Positions 35,210 through 43,617 of a stretch of 64,000 bases of DNA are shown here, piece after piece. Under the pieces are notes generated by a model, which ran no database searches, was not told where the DNA came from, and worked only from the letters and a program-made list of their open reading frames with translations. A program made the position numbers and the translations under genes. The number at the start of each line of letters is the position of its first letter. Within the stretch, counting starts at the first letter, position 1. Source of the DNA: CAVRQM01 sp963723455 (lineage in GTDB: Bacteria > Pseudomonadota > Alphaproteobacteria > Acetobacterales > Acetobacteraceae); assembly GCA_963723455.1 (NCBI GenBank), contig CAVRQM010000004.1, positions 186,001 through 250,000 on the forward strand, in the 5' to 3' direction.

Positions 35210-37321
35210 ATGTCCGCCGCCCTGGCCTCGCTCGGACCGTTCCTGTCCGGCATCGTGCCACCGGCGCTGCTGGCGCGATTGCAGCGCTGGCTGCCGGGCA
35301 CCGACATCGCCCTGGCCTTTGGCGTCATCCTGCTGCTGTCGGTGCTGATCCTGCCGCTGCCCGGCTTCGTGCTGGATTTCGGCCTGTCGCTGTCGCTGAC
35401 CGCCGCGGTGCTGGTGCTGATGGTGGCGATGTTCCTGCGCCGGCCGCTGGACTTCACCAGCTTCCCGACCCTGCTGCTGCTGACCACGCTGCTGCGCCTG
35501 TCGCTGAACGTCGCCACCACCCGCCTGATCCTCAGCCGCGGCAATGAGGGGCCGACCGCGGCGGGGCATGTGGTCGCGGCGTTCGGCGGCTTCCTGATGG
35601 GCGGCGACGTGGTGATCGGGCTGATCCTGTTCGCGATCCTTCTGGTGGTGAACTTCATGGTCATCACCAAGGGGTCGGGGCGCATCGCCGAGGTCGCGGC
35701 GCGGTTCAGCCTGGACGCCATGCCGGGCAAGCAGATGGCCATCGACGCGGAACTGCAGGCCGGCAGCCTGGACGAGAAATCCGCCCGCCTGCGCCGCCGC
35801 GAGCTGGAGGAGGAGAGCGCGTTCTATGGCGCGATGGATGGCGCGGCGAAGTTCGTGCGCGGCGACGCCATCGCCGGCCTGATCATCACCTGCATCAACA
35901 TCGTCGGCGGCCTGGGCATCGGCCTGGTCCGGCACGGCATGGCGTTCGCCGACGCCGCGCACACCTACACCACGCTGACCGTCGGCGACGGGCTGGTGAG
36001 CCAGATTCCGGCGCTGCTGGTCTCCACCGCGGCCGGCATCGTGGTGACCAAGGGCGGCACCGAGGGGTCCACCGACAAGGCGTTGGTGCGCCAGCTCGGC
36101 GCCGGTCCGAAACCGCTGGCGATGGCGGCCGGGGCGGCGACGGTGCTGGCGCTGATGCCCGGCCTGCCGGCGCTGCCGTTCCTGGCGCTGGCCGGCCTGG
36201 CCGGCGGCGGCGCCTGGATGCGGTTCGCCCATCCGGCCGCGCCGGCCGACGCAAGCGACACGGCGCCGGCGATGGCGGGTCTGGCCGAGCCGCCGATCAG
36301 CGACACGCTGCGCATCGACATGATCCGGCTCGAACTCGGCTACGGGCTGCTGGTGCTGGCCGGCGGCGACAGCCCGCGGCTGACCGAGCAGATCAAGGGC
36401 CTGCGCCGCAGCATCGCCGCCGAGATGGGCTTCGTGCTGCCGCCGGTGCGCATCCAGGACAACATGCAGCTCGCCGCCGACGCCTATTCGGTGCGGATCA
36501 AGGAGATCGCCGCCGGCGGCGGCGAATTGCGGCCGCAGCGGCTGCTGGCGATGGACCCGTCCGGCGAACTGCCCCGGCTGGACGGCGAGCGCACCGTCGA
36601 GCCGGCCTTCGGCCTGCCGGCGCTGTGGATCGACCCGGCACAGCGCGACGAGGCCAGCCTGCGCGGCTACACCGTCGTCGATCCGCCCAGCGTCCTGTCC
36701 ACGCACCTGACCGAAATCGTCAAGCAGACGATGGCCGAGCTGCTGTCCTACGCCGAGACCCAAAAGCTGCTGGACGAGCTGCCGCGCGAGCAGCAGAAGC
36801 TGGTGGCCGAGCTGATCCCGTCGCAGCTCTCGGTTGGCGGAGTGCAGCGCGTGCTGCAGGCGCTGCTGGCCGAGCGCGTCTCGATCCGCGACCTGCCGAC
36901 CATTCTGGAAGGCCTTCAGGAAGCCTGCGCCGGGCCGTCGCGCTCGGTGCCGCTGCTGGCCGGGCATGTGCGCGCGCGGCTCGCCCGGCAGATCAGCGAC
37001 AGCCATGTGGGGGCCGGCGGCTACATCCCGCTGGTGACGCTGTCGCCGGAGTGGGAGATGGCGTTCACCGAGGCGCTTGCCGGGCCGCCCGAGGACCGCC
37101 AGCTGGCGATGGCCCCGTCGCGCCTGACCGAGTTCATGGCAAGGCTGCGCGCCGCGTTCGACGCGGCCAACGCCGCCGGCGAGCAGGCGGTGCTGCTGAC
37201 CGGCGGCCAGATCCGCTTCCACGTCCGCGCCATCGTCGAGCGGGTGCGGCCGAACACGCCGGTTCTGGCGCAGGCCGAGATTTTCCCGCGCGCGCGCATC
37301 CGCACCGTCGGCACGCTGTAG
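35210..37321 (+). CDS. flhA: Flagellar export gate protein FlhA
   Basis: This 703-residue protein is the major export-gate subunit. About eight membrane helices lie in residues 20-330, with the FHIPEP-region phrase PLPGFVLDFGLSLSLTAAVLVLM and the conserved LDFTSFPTLLLLTTLLRLSLN. The cytoplasmic domain (about 360-703) forms the nonameric ring that docks substrates and chaperones. It begins 8 nt after flbD and ends immediately before flhF (TAG then ATG). Confidence 0.97.
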   Translation: MSAALASLGPFLSGIVPPALLARLQRWLPGTDIALAFGVILLLSVLILPLPGFVLDFGLSLSLTAAVLVLMVAMFLRRPLDFTSFPTLLLLTTLLRLSLNVATTRLILSRGNEGPTAAGHVVAAFGGFLMGGDVVIGLILFAILLVVNFMVITKGSGRIAEVAARFSLDAMPGKQMAIDAELQAGSLDEKSARLRRRELEEESAFYGAMDGAAKFVRGDAIAGLIITCINIVGGLGIGLVRHGMAFADAAHTYTTLTVGDGLVSQIPALLVSTAAGIVVTKGGTEGSTDKALVRQLGAGPKPLAMAAGAATVLALMPGLPALPFLALAGLAGGGAWMRFAHPAAPADASDTAPAMAGLAEPPISDTLRIDMIRLELGYGLLVLAGGDSPRLTEQIKGLRRSIAAEMGFVLPPVRIQDNMQLAADAYSVRIKEIAAGGGELRPQRLLAMDPSGELPRLDGERTVEPAFGLPALWIDPAQRDEASLRGYTVVDPPSVLSTHLTEIVKQTMAELLSYAETQKLLDELPREQQKLVAELIPSQLSVGGVQRVLQALLAERVSIRDLPTILEGLQEACAGPSRSVPLLAGHVRARLARQISDSHVGAGGYIPLVTLSPEWEMAFTEALAGPPEDRQLAMAPSRLTEFMARLRAAFDAANAAGEQAVLLTGGQIRFHVRAIVERVRPNTPVLAQAEIFPRARIRTVGTL

Positions 37322-38254
37322 ATGCGGCTGCGGCTGTTCCGCGCCCCGAGCGTGGCCGCAGCAATGGCGCAGGTGCGCGCCGAACTCGGCGGCGAGGCGC
37401 TGATCCTGTCCACCCGCCGCATCGCCGGCGGCGTCGAGCTGACCGCCGGCGTGGAACCCGATCCGGCGGCGAACCCGCCCCCGTCAAGCCCACCGCATCC
37501 GCCGGCAGCCCCCGTAGAGCGCGCGGATTACCTCGCTTGGCACGGGCTGCCCGCCGGGCTGGCGCGGCAGCTCGCCGCCGGGCCGTTGCCGTTCGCGCTG
37601 GCGGCCGCGCTGCGCTTCGCGGCGCTGCCGCTGCGGCCGGGCGACCCGCCGCTGCTGTTGGTCGGACCGCCTGGCGCGGGCAAGACCCTGACCGTGGCCC
37701 GGCTGGCGACGCGGCTGGTGCTGGCGGGCGCGCAGCCGCTGGTCATCACCGCAGATGCCGGCCGCGCCGGCTCGGCCGAACAGCTGGCCGCGTTCACCCG
37801 CCTGCTCGGCCTGGACCTGCTGGCCGCCAGCCGGCCGGACACCCTGGCCCGGGCGCTCGCGCGTCGCGTCGAGGGCGCGCCGGTGCTGATCGACACGCAG
37901 GGCGTGGACGCCTTCGACCCCGGCCAGCAGGAGTCGCTGGCGCTGCTCGCCGCCGCGGCGCAGGCGTGCGTCGTCGTCGTGCTGCCGGCCGGGCTGGATA
38001 CGGACGAAGCCGGCGAGATCGCCGCCGCGCATGCCGCGGCCTCGGCCCGGCTGCTGGTGGCGACCCGGCTCGACGTGGCCCGACGCCTCGGCAGCGTGTG
38101 CGCGGCGGCCGCGGCGGGGCTTGCGCTGGCCGAGTTCGGCATCGGTCCCGGCGCCGCCGACGGCCTCGCGCCCGCCACCCCCGCGCTGCTGGCCGGCCGG
38201 CTGCAACGGATCGGGTTTCCTGGCCGCCGGCCGGCCCTGGAGATGCGCGCATGA
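37322..38254 (+). CDS. flhF: Flagellar SRP-like GTPase FlhF
   Basis: This 310-residue protein has a short N-domain that opens MRLRLFRAPSVAAAMAQV, a Pro-rich linker and an SRP-type GTPase domain. P-loop is GPPGAGKT (about 118-125), G3-like DTQGVD, and G4-like TRLDVARRLGSV near 250. FlhF positions the flagellum and supports assembly. It is shorter than many FlhF proteins. It overlaps flhG by ATGA, which is the usual flhF-flhG order. Confidence 0.88.
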   Translation: MRLRLFRAPSVAAAMAQVRAELGGEALILSTRRIAGGVELTAGVEPDPAANPPPSSPPHPPAAPVERADYLAWHGLPAGLARQLAAGPLPFALAAALRFAALPLRPGDPPLLLVGPPGAGKTLTVARLATRLVLAGAQPLVITADAGRAGSAEQLAAFTRLLGLDLLAASRPDTLARALARRVEGAPVLIDTQGVDAFDPGQQESLALLAAAAQACVVVVLPAGLDTDEAGEIAAAHAAASARLLVATRLDVARRLGSVCAAAAAGLALAEFGIGPGAADGLAPATPALLAGRLQRIGFPGRRPALEMRA

Positions 38255-39012
38255 CCGATCCCCGCCCTGCGTCCCGGCGCATCGTCGCGATCGCCTCCGG
38301 CAAGGGCGGCGTCGGGAAGACCTGGCTGTCGATCAGCCTGGCCCATGCCTGGGCGCGGGAGGGCGCGCGAGTGCTGCTGTGCGACGGCGACCTGGGTCTG
38401 GCCAACGTGGACGTGCAGCTCGGCACCGCCCCGCGCGGCGACATCGGCGCGGTGCTGTGCGGCCGGCTCAGCCTGGCGCAGGCGGTGACGCGGCATCCCG
38501 CCGGGTTCGACATCCTGGCCGGCTGCTCCGGCTCGGGCGCGCTGTCTGCGCTGCCGCCGTCCGACCTCGAACGGCTGCTCGACGGGCTGGCGCTGGCGGC
38601 CGGCAACTACGACCGCATGGTGCTCGACCTCGGCGCCGGTCTCGATCGCGGTCTGCGTCGCATGGCGGTGTTCGCCGACACCTTGCTGGTGGTGGCGACC
38701 GACGAGCCGACCAGCCTGACCGATGCCTATGCCGTGCTGAAGCTGTATGCCGCCGACCGGCGCGACGGCTGCAGCAGCGGCGGCGCCTGCGCGGTGGTCA
38801 ACCAGGCAACGAGCCACGCTGCCGGGCAACGCACCTACCGCGCGCTCGCCGCCGCCTGCGCCACGTTCCTGGGCGCGGCCCCGCGCCTGGCCGGGGTGAT
38901 CCGGCGCGACGATCAGGTGCGCACGGCGATCCGCCGGCAGACGCCGCTGCTCGACCATGCGCCGGCCAGCCCGGCCGCGCTCGACGTCGTGACGCTGGCC
39001 GCTTCGCTGTAG
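38251..39012 (+). CDS. flhG: MinD/ParA-like flagellar number regulator FlhG (FleN)
   Basis: This 253-residue P-loop ATPase has the deviant Walker A SGKGGVGKTWLSISLA (about 16-31), the Walker A' region LLCDGDLGLANVDVQLG, and Walker B-like MVLDLGAGLD. FlhG works against FlhF to limit flagellar number. It lacks an obvious C-terminal membrane-targeting helix. It is the last gene of the flagellar block; crtI follows 62 nt later. Confidence 0.9.
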   Translation: MTDPRPASRRIVAIASGKGGVGKTWLSISLAHAWAREGARVLLCDGDLGLANVDVQLGTAPRGDIGAVLCGRLSLAQAVTRHPAGFDILAGCSGSGALSALPPSDLERLLDGLALAAGNYDRMVLDLGAGLDRGLRRMAVFADTLLVVATDEPTSLTDAYAVLKLYAADRRDGCSSGGACAVVNQATSHAAGQRTYRALAAACATFLGAAPRLAGVIRRDDQVRTAIRRQTPLLDHAPASPAALDVVTLAASL

Positions 39013-39074
39013 CGCGGGACGGCTGCAAGACCGGCATCTGGCGGAACCTGTCAGCCGCCTGTTACGCTCCGCCG

Positions 39075-40625
39075 GTGACCACGACGTTGACACTCGATCG
39101 CGCCCGCCAGCCGGCCATCAGCCCCCGCCGGGACCGGCCGCATGCCATCGTCATCGGCAGCGGCTTCGGCGGCCTGGCCGCCGCGGTGCGGCTGGGCGCG
39201 CGCGGCTGGCGCGTCACCGTGCTGGAACGCCGGCACGCACCCGGCGGCCGCGCCATCGTCCACCGGCAGGACGGCTTCACCTTCGACGCCGGCCCCACCA
39301 TCGTCACCGCGCCGTTCCTGCTCGATGAGCTGTGGGCGCTCTGCGGGCGGCGACTGGCCGACGACGTGGACCTGCGCCCGGTCTCGCCGTTCTACCGCAT
39401 CCGCTTCGACGACGGGACCAGCTTCGACTACAGCGGCGACCCGGCGGCGATGCGCGCCGAGATCGCGCGCTTCTCGCCCGGCGACGTGGCCGGCTACGAG
39501 CGTTTCATGCGGACCAGCGAGGCGATCTATCGCGTCGGATTCGAGCGGCTGGGGCATGTCGCGTTCAGCCGCTGGACAAGCATGGCGCGCGTGCTGCCCG
39601 ATCTGCTGCGCCTGCAGGCCTGGCGCAGCGTGCACGGCCTCGTCGCCCGCCACGTGCGCGACCCGCGGCTGCGCGTGGCGCTCAGCTTCCATCCGCTGCT
39701 GGTCGGCGGCAACCCGTTCGCGGCCAGCGCCATCTACAGCCTGATCGCCTACCTGGAGCGCAGCGGCGGCGTGCATTTCGCGATGGGCGGCACGGGGCGG
39801 CTGATCGAAGGCCTGGTCGGGCTGATCGACGGCCAGGGCGGCGCGCTGCGCTGCAACGCGGAGGTGGCCGAGATCACTGTGGCGGCGCGCCGCGCGACCG
39901 GCGTGCGGCTGGCGTCCGGCGAGGCGCTGCGATCCGAGATCGTGGTGTCCAACGCCTGTTCGGCCTGGACCTATCGCCATCTGCTGCCGGCGCGGCACCG
40001 GCGCCGCTGGACCGACCGGCGGATCGAGCGGGCGCGCTACTCGATGGGCCTGTTCGTCTGGTATTTCGGCACGCAGCGGCGCTACCCCGACGTGGCGCAC
40101 CACACCATCCTGCTCGGCCCGCGCTACCGCGCGCTGCTGCGCGACATCTTCTCGCGGCATGTGTTGGCGTCGGACTTCTCGCTGTATCTGCATCGTCCGA
40201 CCGCCACCGACCCGTCGCTGGCGCCGCCGGGATGCGATGCGTTCTACGTGCTGTCGCCGGTGCCGAACCTGCTCAGCCGCACCGACTGGCGCCAGCAGGC
40301 CGAGCCGTATCGCGTGGCGCTGCAACAGGCGCTGGCGGCGACCGTGCTGCCCGGCCTGGAGCAGCAGATCGCGACCTCGCGGGTGATGACGCCGCAGGAT
40401 TTCCAAGACGATCTGCTGTCGTTCCGCGGGGCTGCGTTCGGGCTGGAGCCGATCCTGACCCAAAGCGCCTGGTTCCGGCCGCATAACCGCAGCGAGGAGA
40501 TCGACGGGCTGTACCTGGTCGGCGCGGGCACCCATCCGGGCGCCGGCCTGCCGGGCGTCATCTCGTCGGCCCGCGTCCTGGACAGCGTGGTGCCGCCTGT
40601 GGCGAGCGATGCAGCGCTGGCCTGA
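39075..40625 (+). CDS. crtI: Phytoene desaturase (CrtI family)
   Basis: This 516-residue FAD-dependent desaturase/isomerase converts phytoene to coloured carotenoids. The FAD fingerprint GSGFGGLAAA is at about 28-37, and the C-terminal carotenoid-desaturase signature LYLVGAGTHPGAGLPGV is near 487. The start is a GTG (39075), with an N-terminal extension of about 22 residues before the FAD fold. No ATG is available in a sensible place. Its last 17 nt overlap crtB, so the two are coupled. The number of desaturation steps cannot be read from sequence. Confidence 0.93.
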   Translation: MTTTLTLDRARQPAISPRRDRPHAIVIGSGFGGLAAAVRLGARGWRVTVLERRHAPGGRAIVHRQDGFTFDAGPTIVTAPFLLDELWALCGRRLADDVDLRPVSPFYRIRFDDGTSFDYSGDPAAMRAEIARFSPGDVAGYERFMRTSEAIYRVGFERLGHVAFSRWTSMARVLPDLLRLQAWRSVHGLVARHVRDPRLRVALSFHPLLVGGNPFAASAIYSLIAYLERSGGVHFAMGGTGRLIEGLVGLIDGQGGALRCNAEVAEITVAARRATGVRLASGEALRSEIVVSNACSAWTYRHLLPARHRRRWTDRRIERARYSMGLFVWYFGTQRRYPDVAHHTILLGPRYRALLRDIFSRHVLASDFSLYLHRPTATDPSLAPPGCDAFYVLSPVPNLLSRTDWRQQAEPYRVALQQALAATVLPGLEQQIATSRVMTPQDFQDDLLSFRGAAFGLEPILTQSAWFRPHNRSEEIDGLYLVGAGTHPGAGLPGVISSARVLDSVVPPVASDAALA

Positions 40626-41688
40626 GACCTCGGCGCAGGACCGCGCCGATCTGGCGAGCTGCCGGACGCTGCTGCGCGGCGGCTCGCGGACGTTCTTCCT
40701 CGCCTCGCTGCTGCTGCCGCCGAACGTGCGCAATCCGGCGACCGCGCTGTACGCGTTCTGCCGCGTGGCCGATGACGCGATCGACATGACTGACGCATGC
40801 AGCCGCGGGGCGGCGCTGGGCCGGTTGCGCGAGCGGCTGGACCGGGCGTACCAGGGCCGTCCGCTGCCGGTCGCGGCCGACCGCGCGCTGGCGCAGGCGG
40901 TGGCGCATTTCTGCATCCCGCGCACCCTGCTCGATGCGCTGCTCGACGGCTTCGAGTGGGATGCGCAGGGCCGGCGCTACGAGGATCTGCCCGCGCTGCA
41001 CGAATACGCCGCGCGCGTCGCCGGGACGGTGGGCGCGATGATGGCGACGGTGATGGGCGTGCGCGCGCCCGACGTGGCGGCGCGGGCATGCGATCTGGGC
41101 GTGGCCATGCAGCTGTCCAACATCGCCCGTGATGTCGGCGAGGACGCCCGTGCCGGCCGCCTGTACCTGCCGCTGCAATGGCTGCGGGAGGCGGGGATCG
41201 AGCCGGACTCGTTCCTCGCGAGGCCGCATTCCAGCGCGGCGCTCGGCCAGGTCGTCCACAGGCTGCTGGGCCACGCCGACGGGCTGTATGCCCGCGCCGC
41301 CGCCGGCATCGCCCAGTTGCCGCTCGCTTGCCGGCCGGGCATCGGCGCGGCCCGCCGGCTGTATGCCGAGATCGGCCACGCGGCGGGCCGCCTTGACGGC
41401 GACGTGGCGCGCCGCGCCACGGTGTCGGCCAGTCGCAAGGCATGGCTGCTGGCGCGCATGGCGGCGGTCCCCGAGCGCCCGCCGCGCGCGCCGGCGGCTG
41501 CTCCGCTGCCGGCGGTGCAGTTCCTGGTCGATGCGGTGGCGGCGGCACCGCTGCGTCGCCCGCTGCATGTGCGCCACGACCCCCGTCTGCAGGCCGTGCA
41601 GGACCCGGCGAGCTGGGTGCTGGGCCTGTTCGAGCGGCTGGAGCGGCGTGAGCAGATGCTGCGCCAGCCGGCCCGGCCGTCATGCTGA
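40609..41688 (+). CDS. crtB: Phytoene synthase
   Basis: This 359-residue enzyme joins two geranylgeranyl diphosphates to phytoene. Both Asp-rich metal-binding motifs are present: DDAIDMTD (about 55-62) and LSNIARDVGEDA (about 168-179). RVAGTVGAMMATVMG is another family phrase. The C-terminal part beyond residue 290 is variable. It overlaps crtI by 17 nt. The stop lies at the head of a 17-bp tandem array leading to a small membrane-protein gene. No cyclase or synthase for GGPP is adjacent. Confidence 0.95.
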   Translation: MQRWPETSAQDRADLASCRTLLRGGSRTFFLASLLLPPNVRNPATALYAFCRVADDAIDMTDACSRGAALGRLRERLDRAYQGRPLPVAADRALAQAVAHFCIPRTLLDALLDGFEWDAQGRRYEDLPALHEYAARVAGTVGAMMATVMGVRAPDVAARACDLGVAMQLSNIARDVGEDARAGRLYLPLQWLREAGIEPDSFLARPHSSAALGQVVHRLLGHADGLYARAAAGIAQLPLACRPGIGAARRLYAEIGHAAGRLDGDVARRATVSASRKAWLLARMAAVPERPPRAPAAAPLPAVQFLVDAVAAAPLRRPLHVRHDPRLQAVQDPASWVLGLFERLERREQMLRQPARPSC

Positions 41689-41769
41689 CCCGGCTGCCAT
41701 GGTGATCGGGCTGCCATGCTGATCGGGCTGCCATGCTGATCGGGCTGCCATGCTGATCGGGCTGCTGGA
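41682..41769 (+). repeat. 17-bp tandem array forming a stop-start ladder after crtB
   Basis: Five units (the last one partial), consensus CTGATCGGGCTGCCATG, run from 41685 with period 17. ATGs fall at 41682, 41699, 41716, 41733 and 41750. The crtB TGA (41686) overlaps the first. Each of the first four ATGs opens a seven-codon frame (mostly MLIGLPC) whose TGA overlaps the next ATG. The fifth opens the 43-residue gene. Confidence 0.9.
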
Positions 41770-41881
41770 GTTCCTGCTGATCGCCGGGCTGGTGCTGGCG
41801 CTGGCGATCTTCGAACTGCTGCCGCTGTACCGGGAGAAATGGCGCGCCGAGAAGGCCAGGCGCTCCGACCGGCAGGAATAG
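41750..41881 (+). CDS. 43-residue single-pass membrane protein downstream of crtB
   Basis: This short frame starts at the last ATG of the 17-bp array and reads MLIGLLEFLLIAGLVLALAI, then a charged cytosolic tail (LYREKWRAEKARRSDRQE). One membrane helix occupies about residues 3-25. Codons are strongly GC3-rich, as in neighbouring genes. I do not recognise a family. Its start is supplied by the repeat, and the repeat ladder links its translation to crtB. It ends 6 nt before the convergent DUF1489 gene. Confidence 0.6.
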   Translation: MLIGLLEFLLIAGLVLALAIFELLPLYREKWRAEKARRSDRQE

Positions 41882-41887
41882 CCTGCG

Positions 41888-42337
41888 TCAGATCAGCCGC
41901 AGCGCGCGCAGGTCGCGCAGCATTGCCGCGGGCAGCGCCGCCTCGCCCTCGGTGGCGGGCAGCTCGCGCAGATCGGCCGGGGCGGCGTCGGGCGACAGGT
42001 AGCGCCAGCCCTGGAACGGCCGGGTCGGCCGCGCCTCGGTGGCCACCAGCGCCGGGTCGAGGACTAGTGCCGCGCAGGCGCTGCCGTCGTCGCGCCGCGC
42101 CGCGCTGATGGCGAGGATGCGCTGGCGCACCAGCATAACCCCCTGGATCACCCAGTAGATCGAGCCGCCGCCCAGGATTTCCGCCGCACGACGCGGCATC
42201 TGCCGGGTCAGGTGCCGCAGCGGCGGGGCTTCGATGCTGCGGCGCTGCTGCCAGGCGCGCAGGTCGGCGGTATCGGAGGTTCCCACGGACAGCTTGGCCA
42301 GATGCAGCATCGCGCCGGTTTGGCGCGGGGTTGTCAT
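41888..42337 (-). CDS. DUF1489 family protein
   Basis: This 149-residue cytosolic protein matches the alphaproteobacterial DUF1489 family along its length. Typical phrases are MLHLAKLSVG, TRQMPRRAAEILGGGSIYWVI, LVRQRIL and RPFQGWRYL. The function is unknown. The start given is the first ATG; the family more often starts at the internal MLHL (42310). It converges on the small gene after crtB and diverges from aapJ. Confidence 0.85.
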   Translation of the reverse strand: MTTPRQTGAMLHLAKLSVGTSDTADLRAWQQRRSIEAPPLRHLTRQMPRRAAEILGGGSIYWVIQGVMLVRQRILAISAARRDDGSACAALVLDPALVATEARPTRPFQGWRYLSPDAAPADLRELPATEGEAALPAAMLRDLRALRLI

Positions 42338-42454
42338 GCAGGCAAGCGCCGCTCGTCCGGTCGCCGGGCCGCGCATCGCCATTGCGGCCCCGGCCCGGCG
42401 GTCGCTATGTGGCGTCAGGCGGGGTGCCGCCCCGCGCACAAGGGGAGAGAGCCG

Positions 42455-43490
42455 ATGCTGCGACAGACCATGCCGATCGCCGTGGCCGCGATGGCCGCGA
42501 CGCTCGCGAGCGCCGGAGTCGGCGCGGCGTATGCCCAGGGCAGCGGCTCGGCCACGCTGGACGCGGTGCGCGCCCGCGGCCAGCTCGCCTGCGGCGTCGC
42601 CGGCGTGGTGGCGGGGTTCTCGTTGCCTGACAGCAAGGGCGTGATGCAGGGAATCGACGCCGACGGCTGCCGCACCATCGCCGCCGCGGTGCTGGGCGAT
42701 GCCACACAAGGTCAAGTTCGTCAACCTCGATACCGAAAACCGCTTCACCGCCCTGCAGTCCGGCGAGATCGACGTGCTGATCCGCAGCACCACCTGGACG
42801 CTGGGCCGCGAGGCCAATCTCGGCACCGAGTTCGCGGGCGTGAACTACTATGACGGCACCGGGTTCCTGGTGAAGAAAAGCAGCGGCGTGAAGTCGGCCA
42901 AGGAGATGGACGGCGCCACGGTCTGCGTGCAGCCCGGCACCAGCACCGAACTGGCGATCGCCGACTACTTCCGCAACAACAAGATGAAGTTCACCCCGGT
43001 CCTGATCCAGGACAAGACGGAGCTGGAGCGCAGCTTCGTCGCCGGCCGCTGCGATGCCTATTCAACCGACAGCTCCGCGCTGGCGACGTTCCGCGCGACC
43101 CAGCCGAACAAGGATGATTTCGTGCTGCTGCCCGAAATCATCAGCAAGGAGCCGCTCGCCTATGAGGTGCGCAAGGGCGACGACAAGTGGTTCGACATCG
43201 TCCGCTGGACGTTCTTCGCCGGGCTGACCGCCGAGGAGGAGGGCGTGACGCAGGCGAACGTGGACCAGATGCTGACCAGCACCAACCCGACCATCCGCCG
43301 CCTGCTGGGACTGGAGGGCGACATGGGGAAGGCGCTCGGGCTGGACAACAAATGGGCGTATAACGTGGTCAAGCAGGTCGGCAACTACGGCGAGATCTGG
43401 AACCGCGACATCACTCCGCTGGGCGTGCCGCGCGGGATCAACAACCTGTGGAACCACGGCGGCCTGCAATACGCCCCGCCGATCCGCTGA
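42455..43490 (+). CDS. aapJ: General L-amino-acid ABC transporter substrate-binding protein, frame-broken
   Basis: This AapJ/BztA-type periplasmic receptor would be about 344 residues. Signal peptide at 1-27 (ending AYAQG). The N-terminal part up to AAAVLGDA lies in one frame, and the rest, from KVKFVNLDTENRFTALQSG onward, in the next. The join is at about 42700-42712, where GCC-ACAC-AAG has one base too many. After the join the frame is clean to the stop at 43490. AGGGGAGAG lies before the ATG. Either a pseudogene by one base or a sequence error. It heads aapJQMP. Confidence 0.85.
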
Positions 43491-43523
43491 GCGGCCACCC
43501 TTGCCCCGGCGGCCGCCGCTTCT

Positions 43524-43557
43524 TCTCCCTTCGGGAGAGGGCCGGGGTGAGGGAAGG
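43524..43557. repeat. REP-like intergenic element
   Basis: TCTCCC-TTC-GGGAGA forms a 6-bp hairpin and is followed by GGGCCGGGGTGAGGG. This combination resembles widely dispersed intergenic palindromes of GC-rich proteobacteria. Copy number cannot be judged from one window. Confidence 0.4.
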
Positions 43558-43563
43558 GGCGAC

Positions 43564-43595
43564 CGCGCGGCGATGCCGCATTGCATCGCCGCGCG
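43564..43595 (+). terminator. 13-bp perfect hairpin between aapJ and aapQ
   Basis: CGCGCGGCGATGC and its exact complement flank a 6-nt loop (CGCATT). There is no T-run. In binding-protein-dependent operons such hairpins commonly stabilise or attenuate so that the receptor is made in excess over the permeases. Confidence 0.55.
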
Positions 43596-43617
43596 AAACG
43601 CCTGCATGCTGTAGGCA

